From positions 1-17,843 of the forward strand of contig JAJRAX010000227.1 of assembly GCA_028679775.1 (NCBI GenBank): a stretch of 17,843 bases of DNA, given 5' to 3'. The translations under genes and the position numbers were made by a program. A model generated the notes under the pieces. The model searched no databases, had not been told where the DNA came from, and worked only from the letters and a program-made list of their open reading frames with translations. The stretch comes from Methanothrix sp. (GTDB lineage Archaea; Halobacteriota; Methanosarcinia; Methanotrichales; Methanotrichaceae). Positions 1 to 7,563 of the stretch are shown in pieces. Numbering within the stretch: the stretch's first letter is position 1; each line of letters starts with the position of its first letter.

Positions 1-291
1 CCGCACGATTGCGATGTACTCGTCGGCCTGAAGAGCATACTGATATCCCATCTGGTAAGGCTCGCCCTGCAGGACGACGATTGGCATAATGCCTGGCGGG
101 GGTAGATAGGATTTTGATGATATGCCAACGAACGGATCAGAATCGTTTAATTGGTTACTGGATAGATATAAGGGATTTGTCCTATCCATCCCATCGGCGT
201 TTGCGTGTCCTGCTAATGAACAGGATACGAGGATACAGAGCAGGACAAGAGCAGATTGAAGAGAGCGTTTCCGAGATTTTTGTCGGTACAT
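1..291 (-). CDS. Exported protein, N-terminal part only (gene runs off left edge)
   Basis: An open frame of 97 codons reads leftward from an ATG at 291 to the window edge without a stop. The first 35 residues form a clear Sec signal peptide: a basic start (MYRQKSRKRS), a hydrophobic core (ALVLLCILVSCSLAG) and an Ala-x-Ala-type end (HANA) before DGMD. The mature part contains PIVVLQGEPYQMGYQYALQA. This Gly-x-Pro-Tyr-x-x-Gly-x-Gln-type start is reminiscent of the N-terminal region of C45/acyltransferase-like Ntn hydrolases, but too little is visible to assign the family. An internal ATG at 87 is a less likely start because it would discard the signal peptide. An AT-rich box (AATTTTATTG, near 316-325 on the minus strand) lies at about the right distance for a promoter with a short leader. 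The coding call is well supported; the function is a guess. Confidence 0.72.
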   Translation of the reverse strand, partial: MYRQKSRKRSLQSALVLLCILVSCSLAGHANADGMDRTNPLYLSSNQLNDSDPFVGISSKSYLPPPGIMPIVVLQGEPYQMGYQYALQADEYIAIVR

Positions 292-660
292 GCTATGATG
301 CAATGTTCTACCCTCAATAAAATTCTTTTGAGTGAGGATATACGATCTCTTGCATGAGAATTTGGCTAAGAGAACTTAAGACTAAAATGATCGCATAATG
401 CCCTATAACGTCGGATCTCTGTCAGGGTGATGGAATCCTTTGCAGAACAGAGGCCTGCGCTGGAGCTACTGGTGGACGTTTGGTCAAGTTGGCTAGAGTT
501 TTCAGCCTTATTCGTCATTCCAATGCCCAATTGAGGAATACATAAAATTAACGATTTCCGGACTCTACAGGACACTATGCAACTATTTTGAATAACTATT
601 AATAGCAATAGTAATTATTTCAACTTGCAAACCTTAATATGAAGATAAGGAGAAATCGCG
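292..660. other. Intergenic region between divergent exported-protein genes
   Basis: This 369-base stretch separates two divergent genes for exported proteins and must hold both promoters. AT-rich boxes occur near 316-325 (minus strand) and 592-602 (CTATTAATAG, plus strand). The open frames inside it are short and lack both a ribosome binding site and a recognisable protein. The plus-strand frame 430-534 (34 residues, starting MESFAEQRPALELL) looks somewhat protein-like and could be a gene remnant. I see no RNA gene or mobile element. Confidence 0.5.
647..652 (+). promoter_or_regulatory. Ribosome binding site deciding a GTG start
   Basis: AAGGAG lies 8 bases before the GTG at 661. An in-frame ATG at 670 would be 17 bases away, so GTG at 661 is the preferred start of the secreted lectin-like gene. 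Confidence 0.7.
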
Positions 661-2418
661 GTGTTGATAATGAGATATTTATTTGGATCAAATCTCAATA
701 AACTCTCGGTCTTAATCCTAATCATGCTGGCCGCATGCCATCTTGCGTGCGCCGATGATTCGGTTTATTCTGTTGATCTGTCCGGCCAGTGGAATATGGT
801 GGCTAACACGAATTTTAACTTCATTTTAGAACTGCAGCAAAGTGGCAGCCAGATCACAGGTACAATGACCCGCACCAATGGGGGCTCAGAGCCGATGGAT
901 GCCATCAGCGGCACTATATCTCCTGATGGAACAATTCAGTTCACCCGGGAACGCACCGGCCAGTGGACGCAGGCCTACATCGGCAAGGTGTCAGGATCGT
1001 CTATTGCTGGCAGCTTTAACCAGAACGGCCAGGGTCAATATACATGGAGCGCCAGCAAGAAGGCAAATAGCAGGCCACCTGAAATTAAGATCGTCAATGG
1101 TGATTCCGGACAAGAGTCAACTGATTATTCTGGGAATCTGTCCGGCCAGTGGAATATGGTGGCCAATACGGATTTTAACTTCATTTTAAACATGCAGCAA
1201 AGCGGCAGCCAGATCACAGGCACAATGACCAGCACTGGTGCGGCTTCCGAGCCGGTGGATGCCATCAGCGGCACTATATCTCCTGACGGAACAATTCAGT
1301 TCACCCGGGAACGCACCGGCCAGTGGACACAGGCATATACCGGCATGGTGTCAGGATCGTCTATTGATGGCAGCTTTAGCCAGAACGGCAAGGGTCAATA
1401 TACATGGAGCGCCAGCAAGAAGGCCAATAGCAGGCCACCTGAAATTAAGATTGTCAATGGGGATTCAGGACAAGGGTCAACTGATCAGTCAACAGATACG
1501 ACGACAAATATTCCAATTCCGGTTGCTAGTGGAGCAAGTGCCTTCAATGATGATCCCGCTGTATCTTCTTGGGGAATAAACCGTCTCGACGTCTTCGCAA
1601 GAGGAACGGATAGCACATTATGGCATAAATGGTGGGACGGATCTTCATGGAGCAACTGGGAGTCTTTAGGGGGAGCATTGTCATCGTCACCAAGTGCCGT
1701 CTCCTGGGGCTACAACCGCATCGATGTCTTTGCAAAGGGAACCGATAACGCCATAATGCACAAGTGGTGGGACGGATCTTCATGGAGTAGCTGGGAGTCT
1801 TTAGGAGGAACATGGACATCGGCACCAGCGGTCTCTTCCTGGGGCGAGAATCGGCTGGATGTATTTGTGAAGGGCACCGACAACGCTCTCTGGCACAAGT
1901 TGTGGGACGGATCTTCATGGAGCGACTGGGAGTCTTTAGCTGGACAATTGAAGTCGGCACCAGGTGCCGTCTCTTGGGGCTACAATCGCATCGATGTTTT
2001 TTTGATTGGCACCGATAAACGACTGTGGCATAAGTGGTGGGATGGATCTTCATGGAGCGACTGGGAGGTTCTATCGGATGAGATCTCCAACTCAGCAGCT
2101 ACGGCACCAGCGGTCTCTTCCTGGGGCGAGAATCGGTTGGATGTATTTGTGAGGGGCGATGATAGCGGTCTATGGCATAAATGGTGGGACGGCAAAGTGT
2201 GGAAGCCTCAAAGTACCAAGGATAGCGACGGCTCGTTTGAATATAACATAGGTTACGGCGTGTTTGAAAAATTGGGTGGAATATGGTCATCATCGCCAGG
2301 TGCGGTCTCCTGGGGTTACGGCCGCATCGATGTCTTCATGAAGGGTCATGAGGATGGTGCCCTCTGGCACAAGTGGTGGGATGGCGCATCCTGGAATCAG
2401 TGGACGCTGGTGGGCTAG
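661..2418 (+). CDS. Secreted protein: two tandem 120-residue domains plus PLL-like beta-propeller lectin domain
   Basis: This 585-residue protein starts at GTG with a good ribosome binding site. Residues 1-31 look like a signal peptide (hydrophobic core LSVLILIMLAACHLACA, then DDS). Residues 40-159 and 160-279 are two nearly identical domains rich in beta-type sequence (LSGQWNMVANT, ISGTISPDGTIQFTRERTG, GQYTWSASKK); I do not recognise this family. After a Thr/Ser-rich linker come six repeats whose invariant Trp residues are at about 304, 349, 394, 439, 488 and 551. Each contains versions of SWG-NR-DVF, a Gly-Thr-Asp turn and LWHKWWDGSSW. This pattern matches the PLL (Photorhabdus lectin)-type propeller, whose repeats bind sugars. 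The likely role is an extracellular carbohydrate-binding or adhesion protein. No membrane anchor or sorting signal is visible at the C-terminus. Known PLL propellers have seven blades; only six repeats are clear here. Fold and role are inferred from the repeat pattern. Confidence 0.88.
   Translation: MLIMRYLFGSNLNKLSVLILIMLAACHLACADDSVYSVDLSGQWNMVANTNFNFILELQQSGSQITGTMTRTNGGSEPMDAISGTISPDGTIQFTRERTGQWTQAYIGKVSGSSIAGSFNQNGQGQYTWSASKKANSRPPEIKIVNGDSGQESTDYSGNLSGQWNMVANTDFNFILNMQQSGSQITGTMTSTGAASEPVDAISGTISPDGTIQFTRERTGQWTQAYTGMVSGSSIDGSFSQNGKGQYTWSASKKANSRPPEIKIVNGDSGQGSTDQSTDTTTNIPIPVASGASAFNDDPAVSSWGINRLDVFARGTDSTLWHKWWDGSSWSNWESLGGALSSSPSAVSWGYNRIDVFAKGTDNAIMHKWWDGSSWSSWESLGGTWTSAPAVSSWGENRLDVFVKGTDNALWHKLWDGSSWSDWESLAGQLKSAPGAVSWGYNRIDVFLIGTDKRLWHKWWDGSSWSDWEVLSDEISNSAATAPAVSSWGENRLDVFVRGDDSGLWHKWWDGKVWKPQSTKDSDGSFEYNIGYGVFEKLGGIWSSSPGAVSWGYGRIDVFMKGHEDGALWHKWWDGASWNQWTLVG
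778..1497 (+). repeat. 360-bp direct tandem duplication inside the lectin-like gene
   Basis: Two copies with a period of exactly 360 bases (778-1137 and 1138-1497) encode the two N-terminal domains. Long stretches are identical at the DNA level, for example the segments starting at 1257 versus 897 and at 1381 versus 1021. Differences are scattered single bases (Asn/Asp, Ile/Thr, Ala/Asp changes). In-frame duplication is the simplest origin. Confidence 0.92.
1555..2418 (+). repeat. Six in-frame propeller repeats, alternating type A and type B
   Basis: The conserved TGG codons lie at 1570, 1705, 1840, 1975, 2122 and 2311, giving spacings of 135, 135, 135, 147 and 189 bases. Repeats 1, 3 and 5 carry AVSSWG(I/E)NRLDVF; repeats 2, 4 and 6 carry GAVSWGYNRIDVF or a close variant. 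The DNA word GGACGGATCTTCATGGAG recurs almost unchanged in the first four repeats. Repeat 5 has a loop about 18 residues longer. Confidence 0.88.
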
Positions 2419-2490
2419 AGGCCAGTGGGAGGGTGATCTGCCCTCACAAAGATTTCCTGGAAGCATGATAATGCACGGCCTTGCGCTACG

Positions 2491-4230
2491 TCATCCGCAG
2501 TATTTGCACCCCGCCGTCATCTCACCGTTGCCCAGGTAGAGCACCTGGCTTTTGCTGCCGTAGCGAAAGACGGTGACGCCCTTGCATCCCAGGTCGTAGG
2601 CCATATTGAACACATTCAGCACATCGCTTGGTGTGGCGCTCTCCGGCAGGTTCACAGTCTTGGAAACAGCATTATCCGTGTACTTCTGAAAAGCAGCCTG
2701 GATACGGACGTGTTGCTCAGGCAGGATATCCAGAGCTGTGACGAACAGGTCTTTCAGATCCTGAGGCACGCCCGCCATATCCGCAGCCGTGCCCTTTCTG
2801 GCCAGCTCTGCTTTCAGCATTGGGCTGTAGATGCCGCGCGCCACTGCTGCCCGCTCAAAGAGAGGCGAGACCTCTAAAAAGCGCGCACCATCCAGCACCC
2901 GGCGCACAAAAGCCAGCGCAAAGAGTGGTTCAATGCCGCTGCTGGTCCCCGCGATGATGCTAATTGTGCCCGTAGGAGCAACTGTAGTCACTGTGGCGTT
3001 TCTCATTGCCGGCCAGCTCGCGAAGAGCGACTGCTCGAAGAGGGGAAACGAACCGCGCACGAGGCCAAGCTTACAGGACGCCCGGCGTGCCGCATCTGAG
3101 ATGAATCTCATGATCTCCTCAGCGGCCTGCACGGCTTCAGGAGAGCCGTAAGATATGCCCCGCATGATAAGCATATCAGCAAACCCCATGACGCCGAGGC
3201 CAATCTTTCGCGAGAGAAGCGTCGTCTCCTCAATCACATTCAACGGATGGCGATTGACATCGATCGCATCATCGAGGAAACGCACGGCGAGTGAGACAAG
3301 CTCCTCCAGGCGGCGCCAGTCCATCTCGCCCTCCTTCACAAGCTTTGAGAGATTTATAGAGCCCAGGTTGCAGGACTCGTATGGAAGCAAGGGCTGCTCG
3401 CCGCAGGGGTTTGTGCTCTCAATGATGCCGGGCAGAGGGTGGAGGGCATTGATTCTGTCTATGAAGATCATGCCCGGATCGCCTCCCCGCCAGGCGCAGT
3501 TGGCGATCTCGCTCATGATCTCCTGGGCGTTGATTCGGCTCTGGGCGAGGCCTGTTCGCGGGTTGATCAGATCGATATCACGGCCCTGGCAGGCAGCGCG
3601 CATGAACTCGTCCGTCGCCGCTACTGATACATTGAAGTTCTCCAGTACACCCGGCCTCTGTTTTGCCCGGATGAACTCGATGATGTCGGGATGATCTACA
3701 CGAAGAACGCCCATGTTCGCCCCACGACGACGACCGCCCTGCTTGATCACCTCGGTGGCTTTATCGAATATGCCCATGAAGGAGACCGGCCCTGAGGCCA
3801 CGCCCCCTGTTGCCCGCACCACATCGCCTCTGGGCCGCAGCCTGGAGAAGGAGAATCCTGTGCCCCCTCCGCTCTGGTGAATGAGAGCCATGCTCTTCAA
3901 AGCCTCGAATATTCCGGGAAGCGAGTCCTCGATAGGCAGGACGAAGCAGGCGGATAGCTGTCCGAGCGGCAGGCCGGCGTTCATGAGCGTGGGGGAATTG
4001 GGCAAGAACTCGAGGCTCATCATTATCCTTAAAAATTTATCTCGCCAGACCTCTTTATCCTCACCATACCTGACCTCGGCATCTGAAACATGAGAGGCCA
4101 CGCGCTCGAACATCTCCGCCGGTGTCTCACTAACCAGCCCGCTTCCATCGCGAGAGAGATACCGCTTCCGGAGGATTTCGACCGCATTGGCGGACAGCTT
4201 CAAGCCATCACCTTTTTCACACGCCTTCAT
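2491..4230 (-). CDS. nrdJ: Adenosylcobalamin-dependent (class II) ribonucleoside-diphosphate reductase
   Basis: The protein reduces ribonucleotides to deoxyribonucleotides in the cytoplasm using a B12-derived radical, without oxygen. Numbered from the ATG at 4230 (579 residues), the active-site triad Asn274-x-Cys276-x-Glu278 (NPCGEQPLLP) is present. The redox cysteines are Cys95 (SACFVLP) and Cys287 (ESCNLGSINL). The C-terminus ends with a Cys-x-x-Cys (CKYCG), the usual shuttle pair that re-reduces the active site. QSGGGTGFSFSRLRPRGD and APTGTISIIAGTSSGIEP are typical NrdJ motifs. No N-terminal ATP cone is evident. A longer start at 4242 exists, but GAGG lies 6 bases before 4230 and the TATA-like box at 4263-4271 puts the transcript start near 4240, so I prefer 4230. 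It is divergent from cooC and convergent with the lectin-like gene. Confidence 0.95.
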   Translation of the reverse strand: MKACEKGDGLKLSANAVEILRKRYLSRDGSGLVSETPAEMFERVASHVSDAEVRYGEDKEVWRDKFLRIMMSLEFLPNSPTLMNAGLPLGQLSACFVLPIEDSLPGIFEALKSMALIHQSGGGTGFSFSRLRPRGDVVRATGGVASGPVSFMGIFDKATEVIKQGGRRRGANMGVLRVDHPDIIEFIRAKQRPGVLENFNVSVAATDEFMRAACQGRDIDLINPRTGLAQSRINAQEIMSEIANCAWRGGDPGMIFIDRINALHPLPGIIESTNPCGEQPLLPYESCNLGSINLSKLVKEGEMDWRRLEELVSLAVRFLDDAIDVNRHPLNVIEETTLLSRKIGLGVMGFADMLIMRGISYGSPEAVQAAEEIMRFISDAARRASCKLGLVRGSFPLFEQSLFASWPAMRNATVTTVAPTGTISIIAGTSSGIEPLFALAFVRRVLDGARFLEVSPLFERAAVARGIYSPMLKAELARKGTAADMAGVPQDLKDLFVTALDILPEQHVRIQAAFQKYTDNAVSKTVNLPESATPSDVLNVFNMAYDLGCKGVTVFRYGSKSQVLYLGNGEMTAGCKYCG

Positions 4231-4262
4231 CTCGCACCTCATTACCGATATTGTCCAGAATT

Positions 4263-4271
4263 GATTTAAGC
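4263..4271 (-). promoter_or_regulatory. TATA box of nrdJ
   Basis: GCTTAAATC on the minus strand begins 41 bases upstream of the ATG at 4230. The same box stands at the same distance upstream of lysC, and a related one precedes EF-2. With archaeal TATA-to-start spacing, the leader would be only about 10 bases. Confidence 0.6.
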
Positions 4272-4313
4272 ATACATGTCCAATATTGATCCGTCTGACA
4301 GAACAAACCAGAA

Positions 4314-4333
4314 CGAAAAAAGGCTTACGAATA
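4314..4333 (+). promoter_or_regulatory. Candidate promoter of cooC
   Basis: CGAAAAAAG (a purine-rich BRE-like element) runs into GCTTACGAATAT, which begins 43 bases before the cooC ATG. A second AT-rich box, TTATAA at 4339-4344, is too close to the ATG unless the transcript is leaderless. The choice between the two is uncertain. Confidence 0.4.
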
Positions 4334-4365
4334 TCGTCTTATAACCTGCAAGAGGTCCACTAGAG

Positions 4366-5130
4366 ATGAAAATTGCCATATCAGGAAAAGGCGGCGTGGG
4401 CAAGACCACACTGGCCGGCACCCTGGCCCGGCTCTTTGCCCGCGACGGCTACAACGTCCTGGCCATCGATGCCGATCCCAGCATGAATCTGGGCTCGGCC
4501 CTAGGAATCAAAGAACTGCCGAAGCCAGTCACCGAGCACAGAAAGCTGGTTGAGGAGAGAGCAGGCATGCCGGGTGGCATGTTCAAGATGAACCCCAAGG
4601 TCGACGACGTCGTTTCCATGTGCGGTTGCACCGGGCCAGATAACGTCAAGCTGGTTGTCATGGGCACCATCGACTCCGGAGGTTCAGGCTGCATGTGTCC
4701 GGCTAACGCCTTCGTAAAAGCGCTCATCAGGCACGTCATCGTCCGAGAGAAAGACCTGGTTATCCTGGACATGGAAGCGGGAATTGAGCACCTGGGCCGG
4801 GCCACTGCTCGCGGCGTCGATGCAATGATAGCCGTAGTGGAGCCTGGCATGAGGTCCATTGATACTGTAGAGAGGATAATGCATCTCGGAAAAGAGATAG
4901 GCATCACTAAGTTCTTCGCAGTCATCAATAAGGCCGACGACCCCGGGCCAGTGGCTGAGAAGCTGGACCAGATGGGCATACCGGTCTTGGGCACCATCCC
5001 CTTCGACCGATGCCTGGTGCAGGCGGACCTGGCAGGCAAGCCGCCGATAGACGCCAACTGCCCTGCGGTGGACTCCATCAGGGCCATCAAGAACAAATTG
5101 GAAGAGCTGTTCGGCGAGAAAAAAATATAA
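4366..5130 (+). CDS. cooC: CooC-type nickel-inserting ATPase for CO dehydrogenase maturation
   Basis: This 254-residue protein belongs to the MinD/SIMIBI P-loop ATPases. A deviant Walker A motif is at residues 7-15 (GKGGVGKTT) and a Walker B-like segment at about 131-142 (LVILDMEAGIEH). The family-defining Cys-x-Cys is present at 109-111 (GCMCPAN), which in CooC binds metal at the dimer interface. A second Cys-Gly-Cys (86-88) is also visible. CooC loads nickel into the C-cluster of CO dehydrogenase, which in acetate- or CO2-using methanogens is part of the CODH/ACS complex. No CODH subunit gene is in the window, so the partner must lie elsewhere. The gene stands alone, divergent from nrdJ and ending 14 bases from purM, with which it shares a terminator-like hairpin. 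The assignment is strong; paralogous CooC-like ATPases of unknown target also exist. Confidence 0.9.
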   Translation: MKIAISGKGGVGKTTLAGTLARLFARDGYNVLAIDADPSMNLGSALGIKELPKPVTEHRKLVEERAGMPGGMFKMNPKVDDVVSMCGCTGPDNVKLVVMGTIDSGGSGCMCPANAFVKALIRHVIVREKDLVILDMEAGIEHLGRATARGVDAMIAVVEPGMRSIDTVERIMHLGKEIGITKFFAVINKADDPGPVAEKLDQMGIPVLGTIPFDRCLVQADLAGKPPIDANCPAVDSIRAIKNKLEELFGEKKI

Positions 5131-5169
5131 AAAGCAGTAAACAGCTAGAACGTCAGGCTGCCTGCTTTT
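5130..5169. terminator. Terminator-like hairpin shared by convergent cooC and purM
   Basis: AAAAGCAG (5130-5137) is the exact reverse complement of CTGCTTTT (5162-5169). A second nested pair, CAGC (5142-5145) with GCTG (5157-5160), extends the stem. The hairpin gives a run of T's at the far side on either strand, as expected for a bidirectional terminator in a gap of only 14 bases. It overlaps the last codons of purM. Confidence 0.65.
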
Positions 5170-6140
5170 AATCCCTCTTTTACCACAGTCCCGACGACCC
5201 GGCTTCCCGGCCCCATGATGCGACAGGCCTGGGCGACCTCTTCCTCGGCTACAACTACCACAAACCCCATTCCCATGTTGAAGGTGCGATACATCTCTGC
5301 CTCATCGACGTTGCCCAGCTCCTGAAGGAAACGGAAGATGGGCTGCGGCTCCAGGGGATCCGTAATCTCAAAGCCCAGGCTTGATATCCGGTGCAACTTG
5401 AGCAGCCCCGATCCGGTAATGTGAGCCAGACCATGCACATCGCACTCTCGCACCAGCTGCACGATCTCAGGATAGATGCGAGTAGGGATCAGCAGCTCTT
5501 CGCCGATGCTGTTCTTGCTGCCAGGCATGGCGTCAAAGTAGGTGTACTTGGACTCGGCGATGATGCGCCGGGCTAAAGTGTAGCCGTTGCTATGTAGCCC
5601 AGAACTGGGCACACCCACCAGCACATCGCCTTTTTGGATCTTCTCGCCAGTGACGACTTTGTCTTTGTCCACAATTCCTATGGCGGTCCCGGCCAGGTCA
5701 AATCCCCGGATGATCTCCGGAAGAGAAGCCGTCTCGCCGCCGACGATGGTCATGTTCGAGATCTCAGCGCCTCGGGCAAGGCCTATGGCAATCTGAGCCG
5801 CCCTCTCCGGGTCAACCTTTTCGACCGCCAGGTAATCCACGAATGCGATGGGCTCGGCTCCGATGGCATACAGGTCATTGACATTCATGGCTATACAGTC
5901 GATCCCTATCGTATCCCACTTAGAGATAGTGTTGGCGATGAGCACCTTGGAGCCGACTCCATCTGTCGTCATGGCTAGAGCGAAGCTGCCCATATCCAAA
6001 AGCCCTGCATAGTGGCCGATCTCAGTCAGAGGCGCTCCGAAGCCCTTCCTCTTGGTCGTCAGCACTGCCTTCATGGCATCGATAGACCGGTTCTCCTTGT
6101 GAATATCTACGCCAGCCTCTGCGTAGGTCAGCTTCCTCAT
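5145..6140 (-). CDS. purM: Phosphoribosylformylglycinamidine cyclo-ligase (AIR synthase)
   Basis: This enzyme performs the ATP-dependent ring closure of FGAM to aminoimidazole ribonucleotide, the fifth step of purine synthesis, in the cytoplasm. The 331-residue length is normal. Family motifs are TYAEAGVDI near the N-terminus, TDGVGSK (59-65), DCIAMNVNDL (81-90), VGGETASLPE in the middle and HITGSGLL in the C-terminal half. The ATG overlaps the TGA of the upstream aspartate kinase gene by four bases (ATGA at 6137-6140), so the two are almost certainly translated from one transcript. No other purine gene is next to it. Confidence 0.97.
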   Translation of the reverse strand: MRKLTYAEAGVDIHKENRSIDAMKAVLTTKRKGFGAPLTEIGHYAGLLDMGSFALAMTTDGVGSKVLIANTISKWDTIGIDCIAMNVNDLYAIGAEPIAFVDYLAVEKVDPERAAQIAIGLARGAEISNMTIVGGETASLPEIIRGFDLAGTAIGIVDKDKVVTGEKIQKGDVLVGVPSSGLHSNGYTLARRIIAESKYTYFDAMPGSKNSIGEELLIPTRIYPEIVQLVRECDVHGLAHITGSGLLKLHRISSLGFEITDPLEPQPIFRFLQELGNVDEAEMYRTFNMGMGFVVVVAEEEVAQACRIMGPGSRVVGTVVKEGLKAGSLTF

Positions 6141-7531
6141 GCCTCTCCCCCCAGCCCGAACTCGCGGTGCAACTCCCGTACCGCCTGCTCGGCATCCTTG
6201 GAGGCGACGACGAAAGAGATGTTGTGCTGGCCAGATGCTTGGCTGATCATGACAACATTGATCTTTGCAGCGCCCATTGCCTTGAAGACCCGCGCGGCAA
6301 CGCCCGGAGTGCCTGCCATGCCAGCGCCCACAACTGCAACGGCACAGACATCGTGATCGTGCGAGATCTCCTTGACAAGGTCTCTTGGAAACTCCGCCCG
6401 AAGGGCATCTTCCGCCTTCTCAACCTGCCGCTCCTCGATAATGATGGAGATGTTGGCCTCGGAGGAACCCTGACTGATCATGACGATATTGACGCCAGCC
6501 TTGGCCAGAGCAGAAAAGGCCCGGGCAGCGACACCCAAGGTCCCGATCATCCCTGCTCCGGAGATATTGAGCAGAGCCACGTTTTTATGCAGCGTCACAG
6601 CCTTGATCACATCTGCCTTGGGCACATCATCATGCACGATCTGCGTCCCGGGAATATCCGGATCGAAGGTGCATTTGACACGCACAGGTATGCCCTTTCG
6701 AATGGCCGGCTCGATGGCACGTGGGTGCAGGACCTTGGCACCGAAGTTGGACAGCTCCATAGCCTCCCGGTAGGATATGGCGGGAATGGACTTGGCATTG
6801 GGTTCGATCTTGGGGTCTGTGGTCATTATGCCGTAAGTCTCCTTCCAGAACCAGATCTCGTCGGCATCTACCGCAGCTCCGATGAGCGACGCTGATAGAT
6901 CCGAGCCGCCACGACCAAGCGTCGTAATGGTGCCCTTCTCGTCCTTAGCTATGAATCCGGTGACCACGGGAACGCCCTTGAGTGGCAAGAGCCTCTGGGG
7001 AATCTGACGATATGTCTTCTCCAGTGGCCGGCTGTCTCCGTAGTTGCTATCGGTGACGATTCCGGCCTCCGATCCGGTGAAATGCTGGGAGGACAGGCCC
7101 ATGTCCCTCAAGACTCCGGAGAGAATTGGTGCAGCCAGTTGCTCGCCGTAGCTGGATATGTAATCGAGAGATCGTGCCGTGAGTTCACCCAGATAGCATA
7201 TGCCGATGTAAGCCTTCTCGAGCTCGGAGAGCTTCTTGGATATTGTCTCGCTGACCTCTTTGGCGATTTGAGGATCCTTAATCCCATCGGCTATGGCCTG
7301 ATTGTGCCTGTCCGTAATCTTCTCCATGAAGTCTATCACCTCGGAGACATTACCATCTTTGGCTGCCTTTCTGGCACAGGCCAACAAATCGTCAGTTACA
7401 CCCTGCAGGGCAGAGGTGACCAGAACAATCTCATTGTCGCGGCTGAAATGTAAGACGAGATCTCCTACATGCCGCAGTCTGCTTCCGTCAGCTACGGAAA
7501 CACCACCGAACTTCATTACCAAGCGCGCCAT
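6137..7531 (-). CDS. lysC: Aspartate kinase with two ACT domains
   Basis: The enzyme phosphorylates aspartate, the first step toward lysine, threonine, methionine and diaminopimelate. The 464 residues comprise an N-terminal kinase domain with KFGGVS (7-12), the glycine-rich GRGGSD (206-211) and FGAKVLHPRAIEPA (263-276). Two ACT regulatory domains follow (about 317-380 and 395-460), each with the conserved MISQ...NIS effector-site pattern (351-362 and 428-439), so feedback inhibition by an amino acid is expected. At 229-236 it reads WKETYGIM, where many bacterial and archaeal enzymes have WTDVDGI; a Lys after the Trp is known in plant-type aspartate kinases. It is the first gene of a two-gene unit with purM and is divergent from EF-2. 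A TATA-like box stands 41 bases before the start; there is no clear ribosome binding site, in keeping with a very short leader. Confidence 0.96.
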   Translation of the reverse strand: MARLVMKFGGVSVADGSRLRHVGDLVLHFSRDNEIVLVTSALQGVTDDLLACARKAAKDGNVSEVIDFMEKITDRHNQAIADGIKDPQIAKEVSETISKKLSELEKAYIGICYLGELTARSLDYISSYGEQLAAPILSGVLRDMGLSSQHFTGSEAGIVTDSNYGDSRPLEKTYRQIPQRLLPLKGVPVVTGFIAKDEKGTITTLGRGGSDLSASLIGAAVDADEIWFWKETYGIMTTDPKIEPNAKSIPAISYREAMELSNFGAKVLHPRAIEPAIRKGIPVRVKCTFDPDIPGTQIVHDDVPKADVIKAVTLHKNVALLNISGAGMIGTLGVAARAFSALAKAGVNIVMISQGSSEANISIIIEERQVEKAEDALRAEFPRDLVKEISHDHDVCAVAVVGAGMAGTPGVAARVFKAMGAAKINVVMISQASGQHNISFVVASKDAEQAVRELHREFGLGGEA

Positions 7532-7563
7532 CGTAAAAACCGTTGCTCTGCTCGCCTCGCATC

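Noticed and set aside
114..320. 68-residue plus-strand open frame
   Set aside because: It is antisense to the signal-peptide end of the minus-strand edge gene, which is far better supported.
430..534. 34-residue plus-strand frame starting MESFAEQRPALELL
   Set aside because: Composition looks protein-like but there is no ribosome binding site and it is too short to judge; kept only as a possible remnant.
366..608. 80-residue minus-strand open frame between the first two genes
   Set aside because: No ribosome binding site, low-complexity Ser/Thr-rich centre and no recognisable domain.
1544..2053. 169-residue open frame on the minus strand inside the lectin-like gene
   Set aside because: It is the antisense shadow of the propeller repeats. 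The repeated sequence keeps the frame open, and the product is just a low-complexity repeat rich in Arg, Pro and Ser.
1560..2060. Regularly spaced repeats that could suggest a CRISPR array
   Set aside because: The 135-base period is in frame, the intervening sequence is similar rather than unique, and the units encode propeller blades.
2425..2450. Possible terminator hairpin between the lectin-like gene and nrdJ
   Set aside because: GAGGG pairs with CCCTC, but the stem is short, has bulges and is not followed by a T-run on either strand.
4339..4344. TTATAA as the TATA box of cooC
   Set aside because: Only 22 bases before the ATG, which would place the transcript start inside the start codon; the upstream GCTTACGAATAT box fits better, though leaderless transcription cannot be excluded.
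4449..5096. 215-residue minus-strand open frame inside cooC
   Set aside because: Shadow of a strongly supported CooC gene; Met/Ser/Pro-rich composition with no domain.
6167..6895. 242-residue plus-strand open frame inside lysC
   Set aside because: Antisense shadow of the aspartate kinase; no motif and no start signal.
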